The notes beneath the pieces are model-generated. The model was not told the origin of the DNA. It saw only the letters and a list, made by a program, of their open reading frames with translations, and ran no database searches. A stretch of DNA of 64,000 nucleotides from Deltaproteobacteria bacterium (GTDB lineage Bacteria > UBA10199 > JACPAL01 > JAHFST01): contig JAHFST010000015.1 of assembly GCA_023265625.1 (NCBI GenBank), forward strand, positions 1 to 64,000, written 5' to 3'. Both the position numbers and the translations under genes were made by a program. Shown piece after piece: positions 23,114 to 31,372 of this stretch; the first letter of the stretch is position 1; each line of letters starts with the position of its first letter.

Positions 23114-25498
23114 CTAATCGTTGTCATCGCGCCTGCGGTAGGCACGGGTCAGTCGCCCTTGATCCTGCCAGAGGTGTTCCGTGACGCGGTCGATCTCGTC
23201 CAGGTCCATCTTTTCCTGCCGGGCGACCAAGAACTCATCAATTTTCTCCAGGGTTTCAGGCTCAAACGGATCGGAGAGTTTGAGGGTGAGGAGATCTTTT
23301 TCGGAGGGGGTTAGGGTGGGGTCGTCGATCTTGGGTAGCACCTCTCGTTTTATGAGCTTTTCCAGATAGACGAAGGAGATGAACAGTCGCCTCCCCTCCG
23401 GCGAGGCCCATAAGTCATCCCAGCCGTTGGTGGACCAACCGTCCTGAAAGAGCAGTTGGAAACCGCCCTGTTTCCGAATGTAGGCGGTCAAGGCCTCGGC
23501 CCAAAATTCATGGGCGTCCTCTTTCCCGTAGAGGGAAGGGGGGCGCCCTGACGATTCCATAAGTTGCCGGTAAAGGGTGACGACCCCTAGGGTTGGGTCG
23601 CTGGTGATGGATTGATTAATTTTTTCCTCGTCATTAGCCCCCAATAGCCAGCCAACGAATGGATTGATGCCAAAACCGTAAGAGGCGCGGCTTCGCAGTT
23701 GGGTTGCCATTTCGATGATGTGCCCCTGGAACCTCTTGGTTTGGAAATCGGCCGCATGGGAAAATTCGTGGATCAGGATTTGTTCCAAACCGTCTTCGTA
23801 GAGGTCGCGCTCCTTGATCACCACGTAGTCTTCTCCCTTGTAAAAGATGATCTGGGCGATGGAGGATTTTGCGGGATGCTTGGAAACGCCGTTACCCATC
23901 CGCAGGCGATCGGTGATGGCGTAGTAATCCTTATCCGACTTGGCTACGACGATGTTCATGGGATGGGTGGCGACCGCCCACCTTAGGATCGGCGAGGCGT
24001 GGAGGATCTTGCCCACACTGTGATGCAGCGCATTCCCTACGGAATCGAGAAAACCATACACCTGGGCCCGACCGGTGGGATCAAAGGGATCCTCGTTCCT
24101 TGAGAGAAAGGAGGTCTGGGTATAGAAGTGGTAGTCCACGCGGTAGTCCCTCCCTTCAATTGTTTCCCAATAGTTGCCACCGGGGAGAAAAGGCAATGGC
24201 TCGTCATATTGAGAACGATATTCCCATAGGGCCCGGACCATTGCTAATCCCGTTTTTTTATCCTCATCCTTTACTCCCTCGGCGGGTTGAGAAGCGTATT
24301 GCCCGACGATTCTCTGGCGGATTGTCTTCCAGACGGCCGTTGCCCTTTCCAGGATGATCCCGGTGGCATGGTTTAATAAGTCGGGGATGCGACCCCACAG
24401 CCCTTCATCCTTCAAAGCATGCCCCGTGCTGTCGATCACCAGGAGCGCTTCGGGATCTCCGGAGAGAGGGATGCGCATGTAGATTGGTTCCACTTTCGGT
24501 ATCATCGCCCCGACCTCCTCAATCGATTGGGCGTAATCTAAAAAGAAGAGCTCGATGGCCTGGTCATCCTGGCTGTAGGCCGCATAGAGCACCTGATGAA
24601 ACTCGGGGATTTTTTTGTGGAGATCGCGCTCGTAGATATTTTTGGAGGGGCAATATCCGACCAAACCCACCCCTCCCTCGACCACGTCTTTCAATTGGGA
24701 AAGGCGCAACCAATCCATACCGGGATCCAGCAAGGCCCGGATGTAGAGCTTTCTCTGCGGCGAAAGCGGCGCGCCATCCGACGCCTCCAACAGGCGCCCC
24801 ATCACAGTTTCCACCTTGTCATGGTTCGGGACCTGTTCGAGGCCGAAATAGTCCTTAAAAACCTGGCGCAGTGTGGAACGGTCCCCTCGGGCCAGGTCCA
24901 CACAGTAGTCGTCCATGGTCAATTGACGGTCCTCGCCCGCGACGGTCAATATCTCCTGCAAAATCTTTGCGGCAACCGGCATGCCAGGGCGTTCGAGACA
25001 GTTCAAATCCTGGGTGGTTGCGGAGGTCGTTTCAAAAGGATCGCGAACCGGGCTCAGCGGCTGACGCGGTTTCGGAGCGGGCTCACAGGATGTTTCTGAG
25101 GTGGACCATGCGGTGGGGACAAAGCGGAGGTCCGGAGGGATGAGCCGGTCCACGTTGAAGAACTCCTGCTCGTAGTGGAGGTAGAGTGAAACGATCTGAC
25201 CCAACTCGTCTCGGGAATCGACCTTCAAGGGATCGCCACCGTTTACTACCTCCGCCACAACCTGCTCGAATCGTAACAGGAGTTCACCCCAGTTTTTGAA
25301 GGCCAACCGGACCAGTTGGTTGCGAGGACCGTAGGCGGGGTATTTTTCCGCAATCATCCGCTCGACCATCTCCCGGGTAGGGCGTTGCACGGGAAGATAG
25401 GTTCCATCCTCATCCCTTTTAAAGGGACCACGGCGCCAATCGGTCGACGCGGCGATCTCCCGCGAGGGTTCTCCAATGTAAATTTTTTTCTCATCCAC
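23114..25498 (-). CDS. large orphan protein with zincin (HExxH) domain
   Basis: A 794-residue protein, GTG start. The only recognisable part is near the C-terminus: LIHEFSHAADFQTKRFQGH (HExxH at about residue 571) and, about 90 residues on, SLYGKEDAHEFWAEALTAYI, whose Glu residues fit the third ligand of gluzincins such as the anthrax lethal-factor group. The 560 residues before it match nothing I know and have no signal peptide. A toxin or effector-like protease is plausible but unproven. The sigma-28-like promoter at 25509-25535 predicts transcription start only three bases before the GTG. Confidence 0.75.
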   Translation of the reverse strand: MDEKKIYIGEPSREIAASTDWRRGPFKRDEDGTYLPVQRPTREMVERMIAEKYPAYGPRNQLVRLAFKNWGELLLRFEQVVAEVVNGGDPLKVDSRDELGQIVSLYLHYEQEFFNVDRLIPPDLRFVPTAWSTSETSCEPAPKPRQPLSPVRDPFETTSATTQDLNCLERPGMPVAAKILQEILTVAGEDRQLTMDDYCVDLARGDRSTLRQVFKDYFGLEQVPNHDKVETVMGRLLEASDGAPLSPQRKLYIRALLDPGMDWLRLSQLKDVVEGGVGLVGYCPSKNIYERDLHKKIPEFHQVLYAAYSQDDQAIELFFLDYAQSIEEVGAMIPKVEPIYMRIPLSGDPEALLVIDSTGHALKDEGLWGRIPDLLNHATGIILERATAVWKTIRQRIVGQYASQPAEGVKDEDKKTGLAMVRALWEYRSQYDEPLPFLPGGNYWETIEGRDYRVDYHFYTQTSFLSRNEDPFDPTGRAQVYGFLDSVGNALHHSVGKILHASPILRWAVATHPMNIVVAKSDKDYYAITDRLRMGNGVSKHPAKSSIAQIIFYKGEDYVVIKERDLYEDGLEQILIHEFSHAADFQTKRFQGHIIEMATQLRSRASYGFGINPFVGWLLGANDEEKINQSITSDPTLGVVTLYRQLMESSGRPPSLYGKEDAHEFWAEALTAYIRKQGGFQLLFQDGWSTNGWDDLWASPEGRRLFISFVYLEKLIKREVLPKIDDPTLTPSEKDLLTLKLSDPFEPETLEKIDEFLVARQEKMDLDEIDRVTEHLWQDQGRLTRAYRRRDDND

Positions 25499-25508
25499 GG
25501 CTCAGTAG

Positions 25509-25535
25509 TTATCGGCTCCTTACCCGAATAGTTGC
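25509..25535 (-). promoter_or_regulatory. sigma-28-like promoter of the large zincin gene
   Basis: Minus-strand GCAACTAT (25535-25528), 11 bp, GCCGATAA (25516-25509). The -10 and spacing equal the FliA consensus. The start codon GTG 25498 follows ten bases later. Promoter role inferred. Confidence 0.65.
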
Positions 25536-25621
25536 GTGAAAATGTTAGCGTTTAGTTCGAGCTAAACACATATTGTACCAGGCAGGTGGGGTGGTTTGGG
25601 GTTTAGGGGGTACAGATGAAG

Positions 25622-26152
25622 TTATTTCTTGGGCGTTTTCTCAAACAACTTTTTATATTCCCCCAACCCCTCCGCGTCGAGCTTGCTCAGCGGCACAAAG
25701 CGGAGCGAGGCGGAGTTGATGCAGTAGCGCATCCCGCCCTGGTCGCGCGGGCCGTCGGGGAAGACGTGTCCTAGGTGGGAATCGCTGTCTTTGGAACGGG
25801 CCTCGACGCGGGTCATGCCAAAGCCCGTGTCGCTATGCTCCTCGACCATGGCCGGATTGATCGGCTTGGTGAAGCTCGGCCAGCCGGTGCCGGAGTCAAA
25901 CTTGTCGGTCGAGCTAAAGAGCGGTTTGCCGGTGACCACGTCGACGTAGATGCCGGGCTCATGGTTGTTCCAATAAGCGTTGGCAAACGGCGGCTCGGTG
26001 CCGTTTTCTTGCGTGACATGATATTGCTCGGGAGTGAGCTTGTTCTTGAGTTCTGCTTTTTTCATAGTGCCTTCTGTCGCTTTGATGGTTTTGGCCTCTG
26101 ACCGGCAACCGGCCAAGAGTAAGATGGATAATAGTATGACGGATGGATTCAT
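25622..26152 (-). CDS. msrB: peptide methionine sulfoxide reductase B lipoprotein
   Basis: A 176-residue MsrB started at 26152. The signal sequence ends in the lipobox LLLAGC, so the enzyme is predicted to be lipid-anchored in the periplasm. MsrB signatures [31 protein letters not shown] and [14 protein letters not shown] are present, the last with the catalytic Cys. Neither the zinc CxxC pairs nor the resolving Cys (SGTGWPSF instead of SGCGWPSF) is seen, so reduction must use another route. It reduces methionine-R-sulfoxide in proteins and is the second gene after the 4HBT thioesterase. Confidence 0.93.
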   Translation of the reverse strand: MNPSVILLSILLLAGCRSEAKTIKATEGTMKKAELKNKLTPEQYHVTQENGTEPPFANAYWNNHEPGIYVDVVTGKPLFSSTDKFDSGTGWPSFTKPINPAMVEEHSDTGFGMTRVEARSKDSDSHLGHVFPDGPRDQGGMRYCINSASLRFVPLSKLDAEGLGEYKKLFEKTPKK

Positions 26153-26156
26153 GGGT

Positions 26157-26600
26157 TCAAAACTCTCCAAAATCTTCGGTCGTTTCGAGTTGTTGAAAAA
26201 CCTGGGTAACGGGATGGGCGGCATCGGGGGTGATCATCTTTCTTTGGTGGAGGTCGATCCAACCGAACATCATGTGGATCCGCACGGCGAGACTGCCGTC
26301 TTCTTTGTAGATTTGGTGGCGCAGCCGGAAGCGTTTGCGGCTCTTGGAAATCCCCGCCAAGGTCAAATCGATGCAAATCTTTTCTCCCAGGGCCACTTCC
26401 TTCAAATAGTCGATTTGTTCCGTAAGGACGACGGGCCCAATCCCCAGTTCCACCCATTTTTCCACCGGAAAACCGCGCTCGGTCATAAAGGATACGCGTA
26501 CGTGCGTGGCGTAGTCACCATACGCCGTATGGCGCACATGCCGGTTGGGATCCACATCCGCCCAGCGGATTGGGAAGGTGAGGGAGTAGGGTGTTTTCAT
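26157..26600 (-). CDS. 4HBT-family acyl-CoA thioesterase
   Basis: A 147-residue hotdog thioesterase of the YbgC/FadM/4HBT group. The N-terminal [22 protein letters not shown] contains the characteristic Asp of this group (usually DxxGHVNN). Mid-region [31 protein letters not shown] is typical. Substrate is unknown. It precedes msrB by four bases on the same strand and diverges from the glutamine-synthetase-like operon across 62 bp. Confidence 0.85.
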   Translation of the reverse strand: MKTPYSLTFPIRWADVDPNRHVRHTAYGDYATHVRVSFMTERGFPVEKWVELGIGPVVLTEQIDYLKEVALGEKICIDLTLAGISKSRKRFRLRHQIYKEDGSLAVRIHMMFGWIDLHQRKMITPDAAHPVTQVFQQLETTEDFGEF

Positions 26601-26662
26601 CAGGCCTGAACATGGAATAAAGAGGTTTTTTTTTCAACAGGAACTTGGTAAAGGGAAGATTC

Positions 26663-28000
26663 GTGAAGACACCCGCGGCCATCATCAAGGAGATCAAGGC
26701 GAGCCCTTTGGGGAAAGTCAAGGTGGCCATTGTGGACATCGACGGGGTGTTGCGGGGGAAGGTGGTGTCGCGGCAGAAGTTTTTGTCCATGATTGAGAAG
26801 GGGTTTGGGTTTTGTGATGTGGTGTTTGGGTGGGATGCGGCGGATCTGTGTTACGACAACGGAAGTTTTACCGGGTGGCAGACGGCGTACCCCGATGCCC
26901 ATGCCGAGATCGATCTGGCAACCTATCGTCGCGTCCCGTGGGACCGCGACATCCCCTTTTTTCTCGCCGATTTTCGCAACCAACAGGGCGAGGGCCTGGA
27001 AATTTGCCCGCGCAATGTCCTCAAGCGGGTGCGGCAGCGGGCCGCTGATCAGGGTTTTACCGCAACATTCTCCCAGGAATTTGAATGGTTTAATTTTAGG
27101 AAGGAATTGACCCCGACCGCAACCTTCATGCCCATCTCAACCGGGATGTTTGGCTATTCCCTGCTGCGCATGACCAAGAATAGCGCCTACTTTAATGACC
27201 TCTTTGATCTTCTAGGTCGATTTCAGGTCCCGATCGAAGGGCTTCACACGGAGACCGGGCCCGGGGTGAGCGAGGCGGCCATCCTTTATAGTGATGTCTT
27301 GGAGGCGGCAGATCGGGCGACGCTTTTCAAGACGGGGGTGAAGGAGATTGCGATGCGGCACGGGATTATTCCCAGTTTTATGGCCAAGTGGAATAACAGT
27401 TTACCCGGATGCGGCGGCCATTTGCATCAGAGTTTATGGAAGAATAAAAAAAATATATTTTACGACGCCAAAGACAAGAATCAAATGAGTCGTGTGATGA
27501 AAAGTTATCTGGCGGGACAACTGCATTGCCTGCCGCAGATTTTGCCGATGTATTGTCCGACCATCAATAGTTACAAGCGCTTGGTGGAAGGGGCCTGGGC
27601 CCCGACGACCGTGACTTGGGGGATCGATAACCGGACCACGGCGGCGCGGGTGCTGCCATTGGGGGTCGACTCGACGCGCATCGAACTCCGCGTGGTTGGT
27701 TCCGATGTGAATCCCTACCTGGCGATGGCCGCCTCCCTGGCCTCGGGTCTCTATGGTATCCAGCAGGGGATGGAACTCACCGCGGCAACGGTTGGAAGCG
27801 CCTACGCCAACAAACGGGCCGTGCCCCTGCCGCGTACCTTGCAACAAGCCACCGAGGCGATGCGTCGGTCGTCCATCGCGCGGGAATTATTCGGCGAGAC
27901 TTTTGTGAAGCATTTTTGTGAGACGCGGGAATGGGAATGGCGGCAGTATAGCGGGGCGGTGACGGATTGGGAGTTAAACCGTTATTTTGAAATCATTTGA
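26663..28000 (+). CDS. glutamine-synthetase-like gamma-glutamyl ligase
   Basis: A 445-residue member of the glutamine synthetase fold (PuuA/GlnA4-like). I start at GTG 26663 with AAGGGAAG upstream. VAIVDIDGVLRGKVVSRQKF is the beta-grasp start, HTETGPGVSEAAILYSD the metal/substrate segment, NNSLPGCGGHLHQSLW the ATP/metal His segment and DNRTTAARVLPLG the Arg-rich loop. It would join glutamate to an amine using ATP. The following three genes oxidise and hydrolyse such a conjugate, so catabolism of an amine or amino alcohol is likely rather than ammonia assimilation. Confidence 0.88.
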   Translation: MKTPAAIIKEIKASPLGKVKVAIVDIDGVLRGKVVSRQKFLSMIEKGFGFCDVVFGWDAADLCYDNGSFTGWQTAYPDAHAEIDLATYRRVPWDRDIPFFLADFRNQQGEGLEICPRNVLKRVRQRAADQGFTATFSQEFEWFNFRKELTPTATFMPISTGMFGYSLLRMTKNSAYFNDLFDLLGRFQVPIEGLHTETGPGVSEAAILYSDVLEAADRATLFKTGVKEIAMRHGIIPSFMAKWNNSLPGCGGHLHQSLWKNKKNIFYDAKDKNQMSRVMKSYLAGQLHCLPQILPMYCPTINSYKRLVEGAWAPTTVTWGIDNRTTAARVLPLGVDSTRIELRVVGSDVNPYLAMAASLASGLYGIQQGMELTAATVGSAYANKRAVPLPRTLQQATEAMRRSSIARELFGETFVKHFCETREWEWRQYSGAVTDWELNRYFEII

Positions 28001-28001
28001 T

Positions 28002-29150
28002 ATGAACTTGAACCAACGAACCACTTTCAATTTTCCCACCTCGATTCGCTTCGGACCGGGAGTTATCGATGAATTACCCGATCATCTCAAACAACAACGC
28101 TTGAAAAAGTTGTTGGTGGTGACGGATCCGCAACTCGTGACGCTCGGTTTTTTTCAAAAAATTATCACCTCACTCCGTAACGCAGGGCTGGCGGTGGAGA
28201 TATTTAACGGCCTCCACAAAAACCCGGTCAAGAGCGACGTATTGGGCGGCGTGGCCTTGTTGAAAAAAAACTCCTGTGACACCATCATTGGGATTGGCGG
28301 TGGGGCCTCGCTGGACGTGGCCCGCGCGATTGCGTTGCTGGCGCATCATCCGGGTGACTTGTTTGATTATGAAGACTCTAAGGGTGGTTCAGAGAGAGTT
28401 ACTGGAGAAATCCCCTATTTTGTCACCGTCCCCACCACCAGCGGCACGGGCAGTGAGGTAGGGCGTAGTACGGTAATCTCAGACGATGTGACGCACGAGA
28501 AGAAGATCCTGTTCTCACCCCGGTTGATGGCCAAGATTGTTTTTGCGGATCCGGAGCTCACACTGGAGCTGCCGCCGTTTGTGACGGCCGCAACCGGGAT
28601 GGATGCCCTGACGCATAATCTTGAATCATACCTTGCGAAGGGTTTGCATCCGCTCTGTGATGCGATTGCCTTGGAGGGGACCCGGTTGATTGGCGAGAGT
28701 CTCGTGTTGGCGGTCATTCGGCCCACTTTGGAAGCGCGGTCTAAGATGATGATGGCGGCCTTGATGGGGGCGGTGGCGTTTCAGAAGGGCCTTGGTGTGG
28801 TGCATTCGACCGCACATCCGTTGTCTACGTTATTTGATCTTCATCATGGCCTGTCCAACGCGATCATGTTGCGGCATGGGATGGCCTTTAATGCGGATGT
28901 GTGTGAAGACCGGATGGCATCTCTTGCCCAGGCCCTGAGATTGCAGTCGCCAGGTTCTGGTTCGTTGCTGAAATATTTGGGCGAACTCAATGCCAAGATA
29001 GGCCTACCGCTGCAGCTCTCATCCCAAGGAATCAAAGAAGAACATGTGGCCAAACTGTCTCAGTTGGCCTTTCAAGACGTGTGTCATCAATGCAACCTCA
29101 AGCCGGTGACGGAACCGGATTTTCAAGCCCTGTACCGGGCGGCGTTATGA
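28002..29150 (+). CDS. iron-containing alcohol dehydrogenase
   Basis: A 382-residue group III (Fe-type) alcohol dehydrogenase. DTIIGIGGGASLDVARAIAL is the nucleotide site, VPTTSGTGSEVGRSTVI the family loop, and GMDALTHNLESYL, GVVHSTAHPL and DLHHGLSNAIML carry the Asp/His metal ligands. It would oxidise an alcohol to an aldehyde with NAD. It starts two bases after the ligase stop. In the operon it takes the place that an amine oxidase (PuuB) has in the E. coli putrescine route, which points to a hydroxyl-bearing substrate such as an amino alcohol. Confidence 0.92.
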   Translation: MNLNQRTTFNFPTSIRFGPGVIDELPDHLKQQRLKKLLVVTDPQLVTLGFFQKIITSLRNAGLAVEIFNGLHKNPVKSDVLGGVALLKKNSCDTIIGIGGGASLDVARAIALLAHHPGDLFDYEDSKGGSERVTGEIPYFVTVPTTSGTGSEVGRSTVISDDVTHEKKILFSPRLMAKIVFADPELTLELPPFVTAATGMDALTHNLESYLAKGLHPLCDAIALEGTRLIGESLVLAVIRPTLEARSKMMMAALMGAVAFQKGLGVVHSTAHPLSTLFDLHHGLSNAIMLRHGMAFNADVCEDRMASLAQALRLQSPGSGSLLKYLGELNAKIGLPLQLSSQGIKEEHVAKLSQLAFQDVCHQCNLKPVTEPDFQALYRAAL

Positions 29151-29890
29151 TCAAGATCGGTGTCTCGGCCTGTTTTCTCTATCCGGATCCCAACCGTAGT
29201 GTCTTTGGTCCCAAGACCTTGAGTTATGTGGAGCATGACCTCATCCGTTACCTGGCCAGACCAGGGGTCTTGCCGGTGTTGATTCCCGATGTGGCCCCGG
29301 GGTTGCTTAAAAGCTATTTGGCGGAAATGGATGGGTTTGTTTTTTCCGGGGGGAGTGATTTGGATCCAAAAAGTTATGGCGAGCGGCCCATTCAGAAACG
29401 CTGGCCCGGCGACCGTTATCGGGACGATTATGAGTTGAGGATCCTAGACTTTGCGGTTAACAAGGGTCGGCCGGTCTTGGGGGTGTGTCGCGGTTGTCAG
29501 TTGATCAACGTCTATTTTGGCGGGAGCCTCTATCAGGATATCACGACGCAACATGCGGAGGCCCTCGTGCATCGGGATGCCAAGCGGTATGATCGGGTGC
29601 AGCATGCCGTGACCTTTACCCCGGGTGGCTTGTTGGATCGCTTGTATCGCGGCAAGGTTCCAAAATATGTTAATTCAGTGCATCATCAGGGGATTAAGAA
29701 GCTGGGCAAGGGTTTGAGTGTCGAGGCCATTTGTCCGGAGGATGGGCTCGTGGAGGCTGTTGTCGGGCAGGATCGGAAAAAATTTGTGCTGGGGGTGCAA
29801 TGGCATCCGGAGTTTTCGGCGGCCCTTAAGGGCAAGGTTATCTCTCCCAAACCACTTTATGATTACTTTCTCAAACGGGTGACGGGATGA
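29147..29890 (+). CDS. PuuD-like gamma-glutamyl hydrolase (class I GATase)
   Basis: A 247-residue class I glutamine-amidotransferase-like hydrolase of the PuuD/peptidase C26 family. VLGVCRGCQLINVYFGGSLYQD holds the nucleophile Cys, and VLGVQWHPEFS the catalytic His-Glu. It would release glutamate from a gamma-glutamylated product. The start ATGA overlaps the dehydrogenase stop. It also overlaps the next gene by four bases. Confidence 0.9.
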   Translation: MIKIGVSACFLYPDPNRSVFGPKTLSYVEHDLIRYLARPGVLPVLIPDVAPGLLKSYLAEMDGFVFSGGSDLDPKSYGERPIQKRWPGDRYRDDYELRILDFAVNKGRPVLGVCRGCQLINVYFGGSLYQDITTQHAEALVHRDAKRYDRVQHAVTFTPGGLLDRLYRGKVPKYVNSVHHQGIKKLGKGLSVEAICPEDGLVEAVVGQDRKKFVLGVQWHPEFSAALKGKVISPKPLYDYFLKRVTG

Positions 29891-31272
29891 AGATTATTAA
29901 TCCGGCAACGGAGGCATTGATCCGCGAGGTCAAGGAAGACTCCGATCTCTCGGTCCGGAAGAAATTCGAACGGGCCCAAGCTGCGCAGTGCCAGTGGGCT
30001 ACGGTGCCCATTAGCCAACGCGTGGAAGCGATGGCGCGTTTTGAGCGCTTGCTCGATGAGGAGACGGATCGGTTGGCGGAAGTGTTAACCTCGGAGGTGG
30101 GTAAACCCATCCGAGAGTCGCATAACGAATTGGCTGGGGCTCGGCATCGTATCCGGTATTTTGTGGAACACTCGGAGGCGGTGCTGGAGGCGGGCACGGT
30201 CCATGAAGAGACCGGGATGGTGGAATATTTGGAATATGAACCCTTGGGGGTGGTGGGTAATATCTCCGCCTGGAATTATCCCTATCTGGTCGGGGTGAAT
30301 GTCTTTGTGCCGGCCTTGATCGGCGGGAACGCGGTGCTCTACAAGCCTTCCGAATATGCCACCTTGACGGGCCTGGAGCTGGGGCGCCTGCTCCACCGGG
30401 CGGGGATTCCGAAAGATATTTTTCAAACCCTGGTGGGTGGACCCGCCATCGGGAAAAAACTGTTACGCCTGCCGCTCGATGGGTATTTTTTTACGGGATC
30501 GTATCAAACAGGCCGATCGATTGCCGAGGCCGTGCGGTCTCGCCTAGTCCCCCTTGGCATGGAACTGGGGGGCAAGGATCCCCTGTATGTGGCGGATGAT
30601 GTGTTGGACATCTCCCAGGTGGCCAAGGCGGTGGTGGAGGGTTGTTTTTATAATAACGGACAGAGTTGTTGCGCGGTCGAGCGGGTTTACGTCCAGCAAA
30701 AGATTTATCGGCAATTTTTGGAGGCCTTCTTGGGCGAGGTCAAAAAATTGCGGGTAGGTGATCCGCTCGATCCCACAGTCACCCAGGGCCCCATTACGCG
30801 TCCGCGGCATCGTCTTCTCTTGGAAGTCCAGGTGCGTGATGCGGTCGCGAAGGGGGCGAAATTGCTTGAGGGGGGACACCGTTGGGGGAAACGCGGTTTC
30901 TTTTTTGAGCCGACGGTCTTGACGCGCGTCAATCACAAGATGCGCGTCATGAAGGAAGAGACCTTCGGCCCGGTGATTGGTATCCAATCGGTGCGTGATG
31001 ACGCCCAAGCGGTACGCCTGATGAATGATACCGAGTATGGTCTGACAGCGGCGGTCTATTCCGGAAGTGAGTCGCGCGCTCGGGCGATTCTTAAGCAGAT
31101 CGATGCCGGCACTGGTTACTGGAATTGTTGCGACCGTGTGAGTCCGAACCTGCCTTGGTCCGGGAGAAAACACTCCGGGATCGGCGCCACCTTGTCGACG
31201 GTGGGTATCCAAACCTTCGTGAGGCCGAAGGCCTACCACCTGCGAGGGGATCATCCCTTGCCGAGTTGTTGA
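29887..31272 (+). CDS. aldehyde dehydrogenase
   Basis: A 461-residue NAD(P)-dependent aldehyde dehydrogenase. PLGVVGNISAWNYPYLVGVN, the Lys in LYKPSEYA, MELGGKDPLYVADD with the general-base Glu, NNGQSCCAVERVYV with the catalytic Cys, and EETFGPVIGIQ are all visible. It would turn the aldehyde made by the Fe-dehydrogenase into an acid. As the last of four coupled genes it is probably translated from the same message. The substrate is inferred from the context only. Confidence 0.93.
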   Translation: MKIINPATEALIREVKEDSDLSVRKKFERAQAAQCQWATVPISQRVEAMARFERLLDEETDRLAEVLTSEVGKPIRESHNELAGARHRIRYFVEHSEAVLEAGTVHEETGMVEYLEYEPLGVVGNISAWNYPYLVGVNVFVPALIGGNAVLYKPSEYATLTGLELGRLLHRAGIPKDIFQTLVGGPAIGKKLLRLPLDGYFFTGSYQTGRSIAEAVRSRLVPLGMELGGKDPLYVADDVLDISQVAKAVVEGCFYNNGQSCCAVERVYVQQKIYRQFLEAFLGEVKKLRVGDPLDPTVTQGPITRPRHRLLLEVQVRDAVAKGAKLLEGGHRWGKRGFFFEPTVLTRVNHKMRVMKEETFGPVIGIQSVRDDAQAVRLMNDTEYGLTAAVYSGSESRARAILKQIDAGTGYWNCCDRVSPNLPWSGRKHSGIGATLSTVGIQTFVRPKAYHLRGDHPLPSC

Positions 31273-31301
31273 TGAATTCAAGGTAGATAAGGCTACCCGT
31301 A

Positions 31302-31367
31302 ATTAGCCTAATATTAAGTCCCATTAATAAATAAGTTGCAAATAATACCTCTAAATATTAGGCTAAT
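31302..31367. promoter_or_regulatory. 14-bp inverted repeat before the ATPase gene
   Basis: ATTAGCCTAATATT (31302-31315) and its exact complement (31354-31367) are 38 bp apart and end five bases before the GTG of the ATPase gene. They could be operator half-sites or a leader stem enclosing the ribosome site. AT-rich promoter sequence lies between. Confidence 0.6.
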
Positions 31368-31372
31368 ATCTT

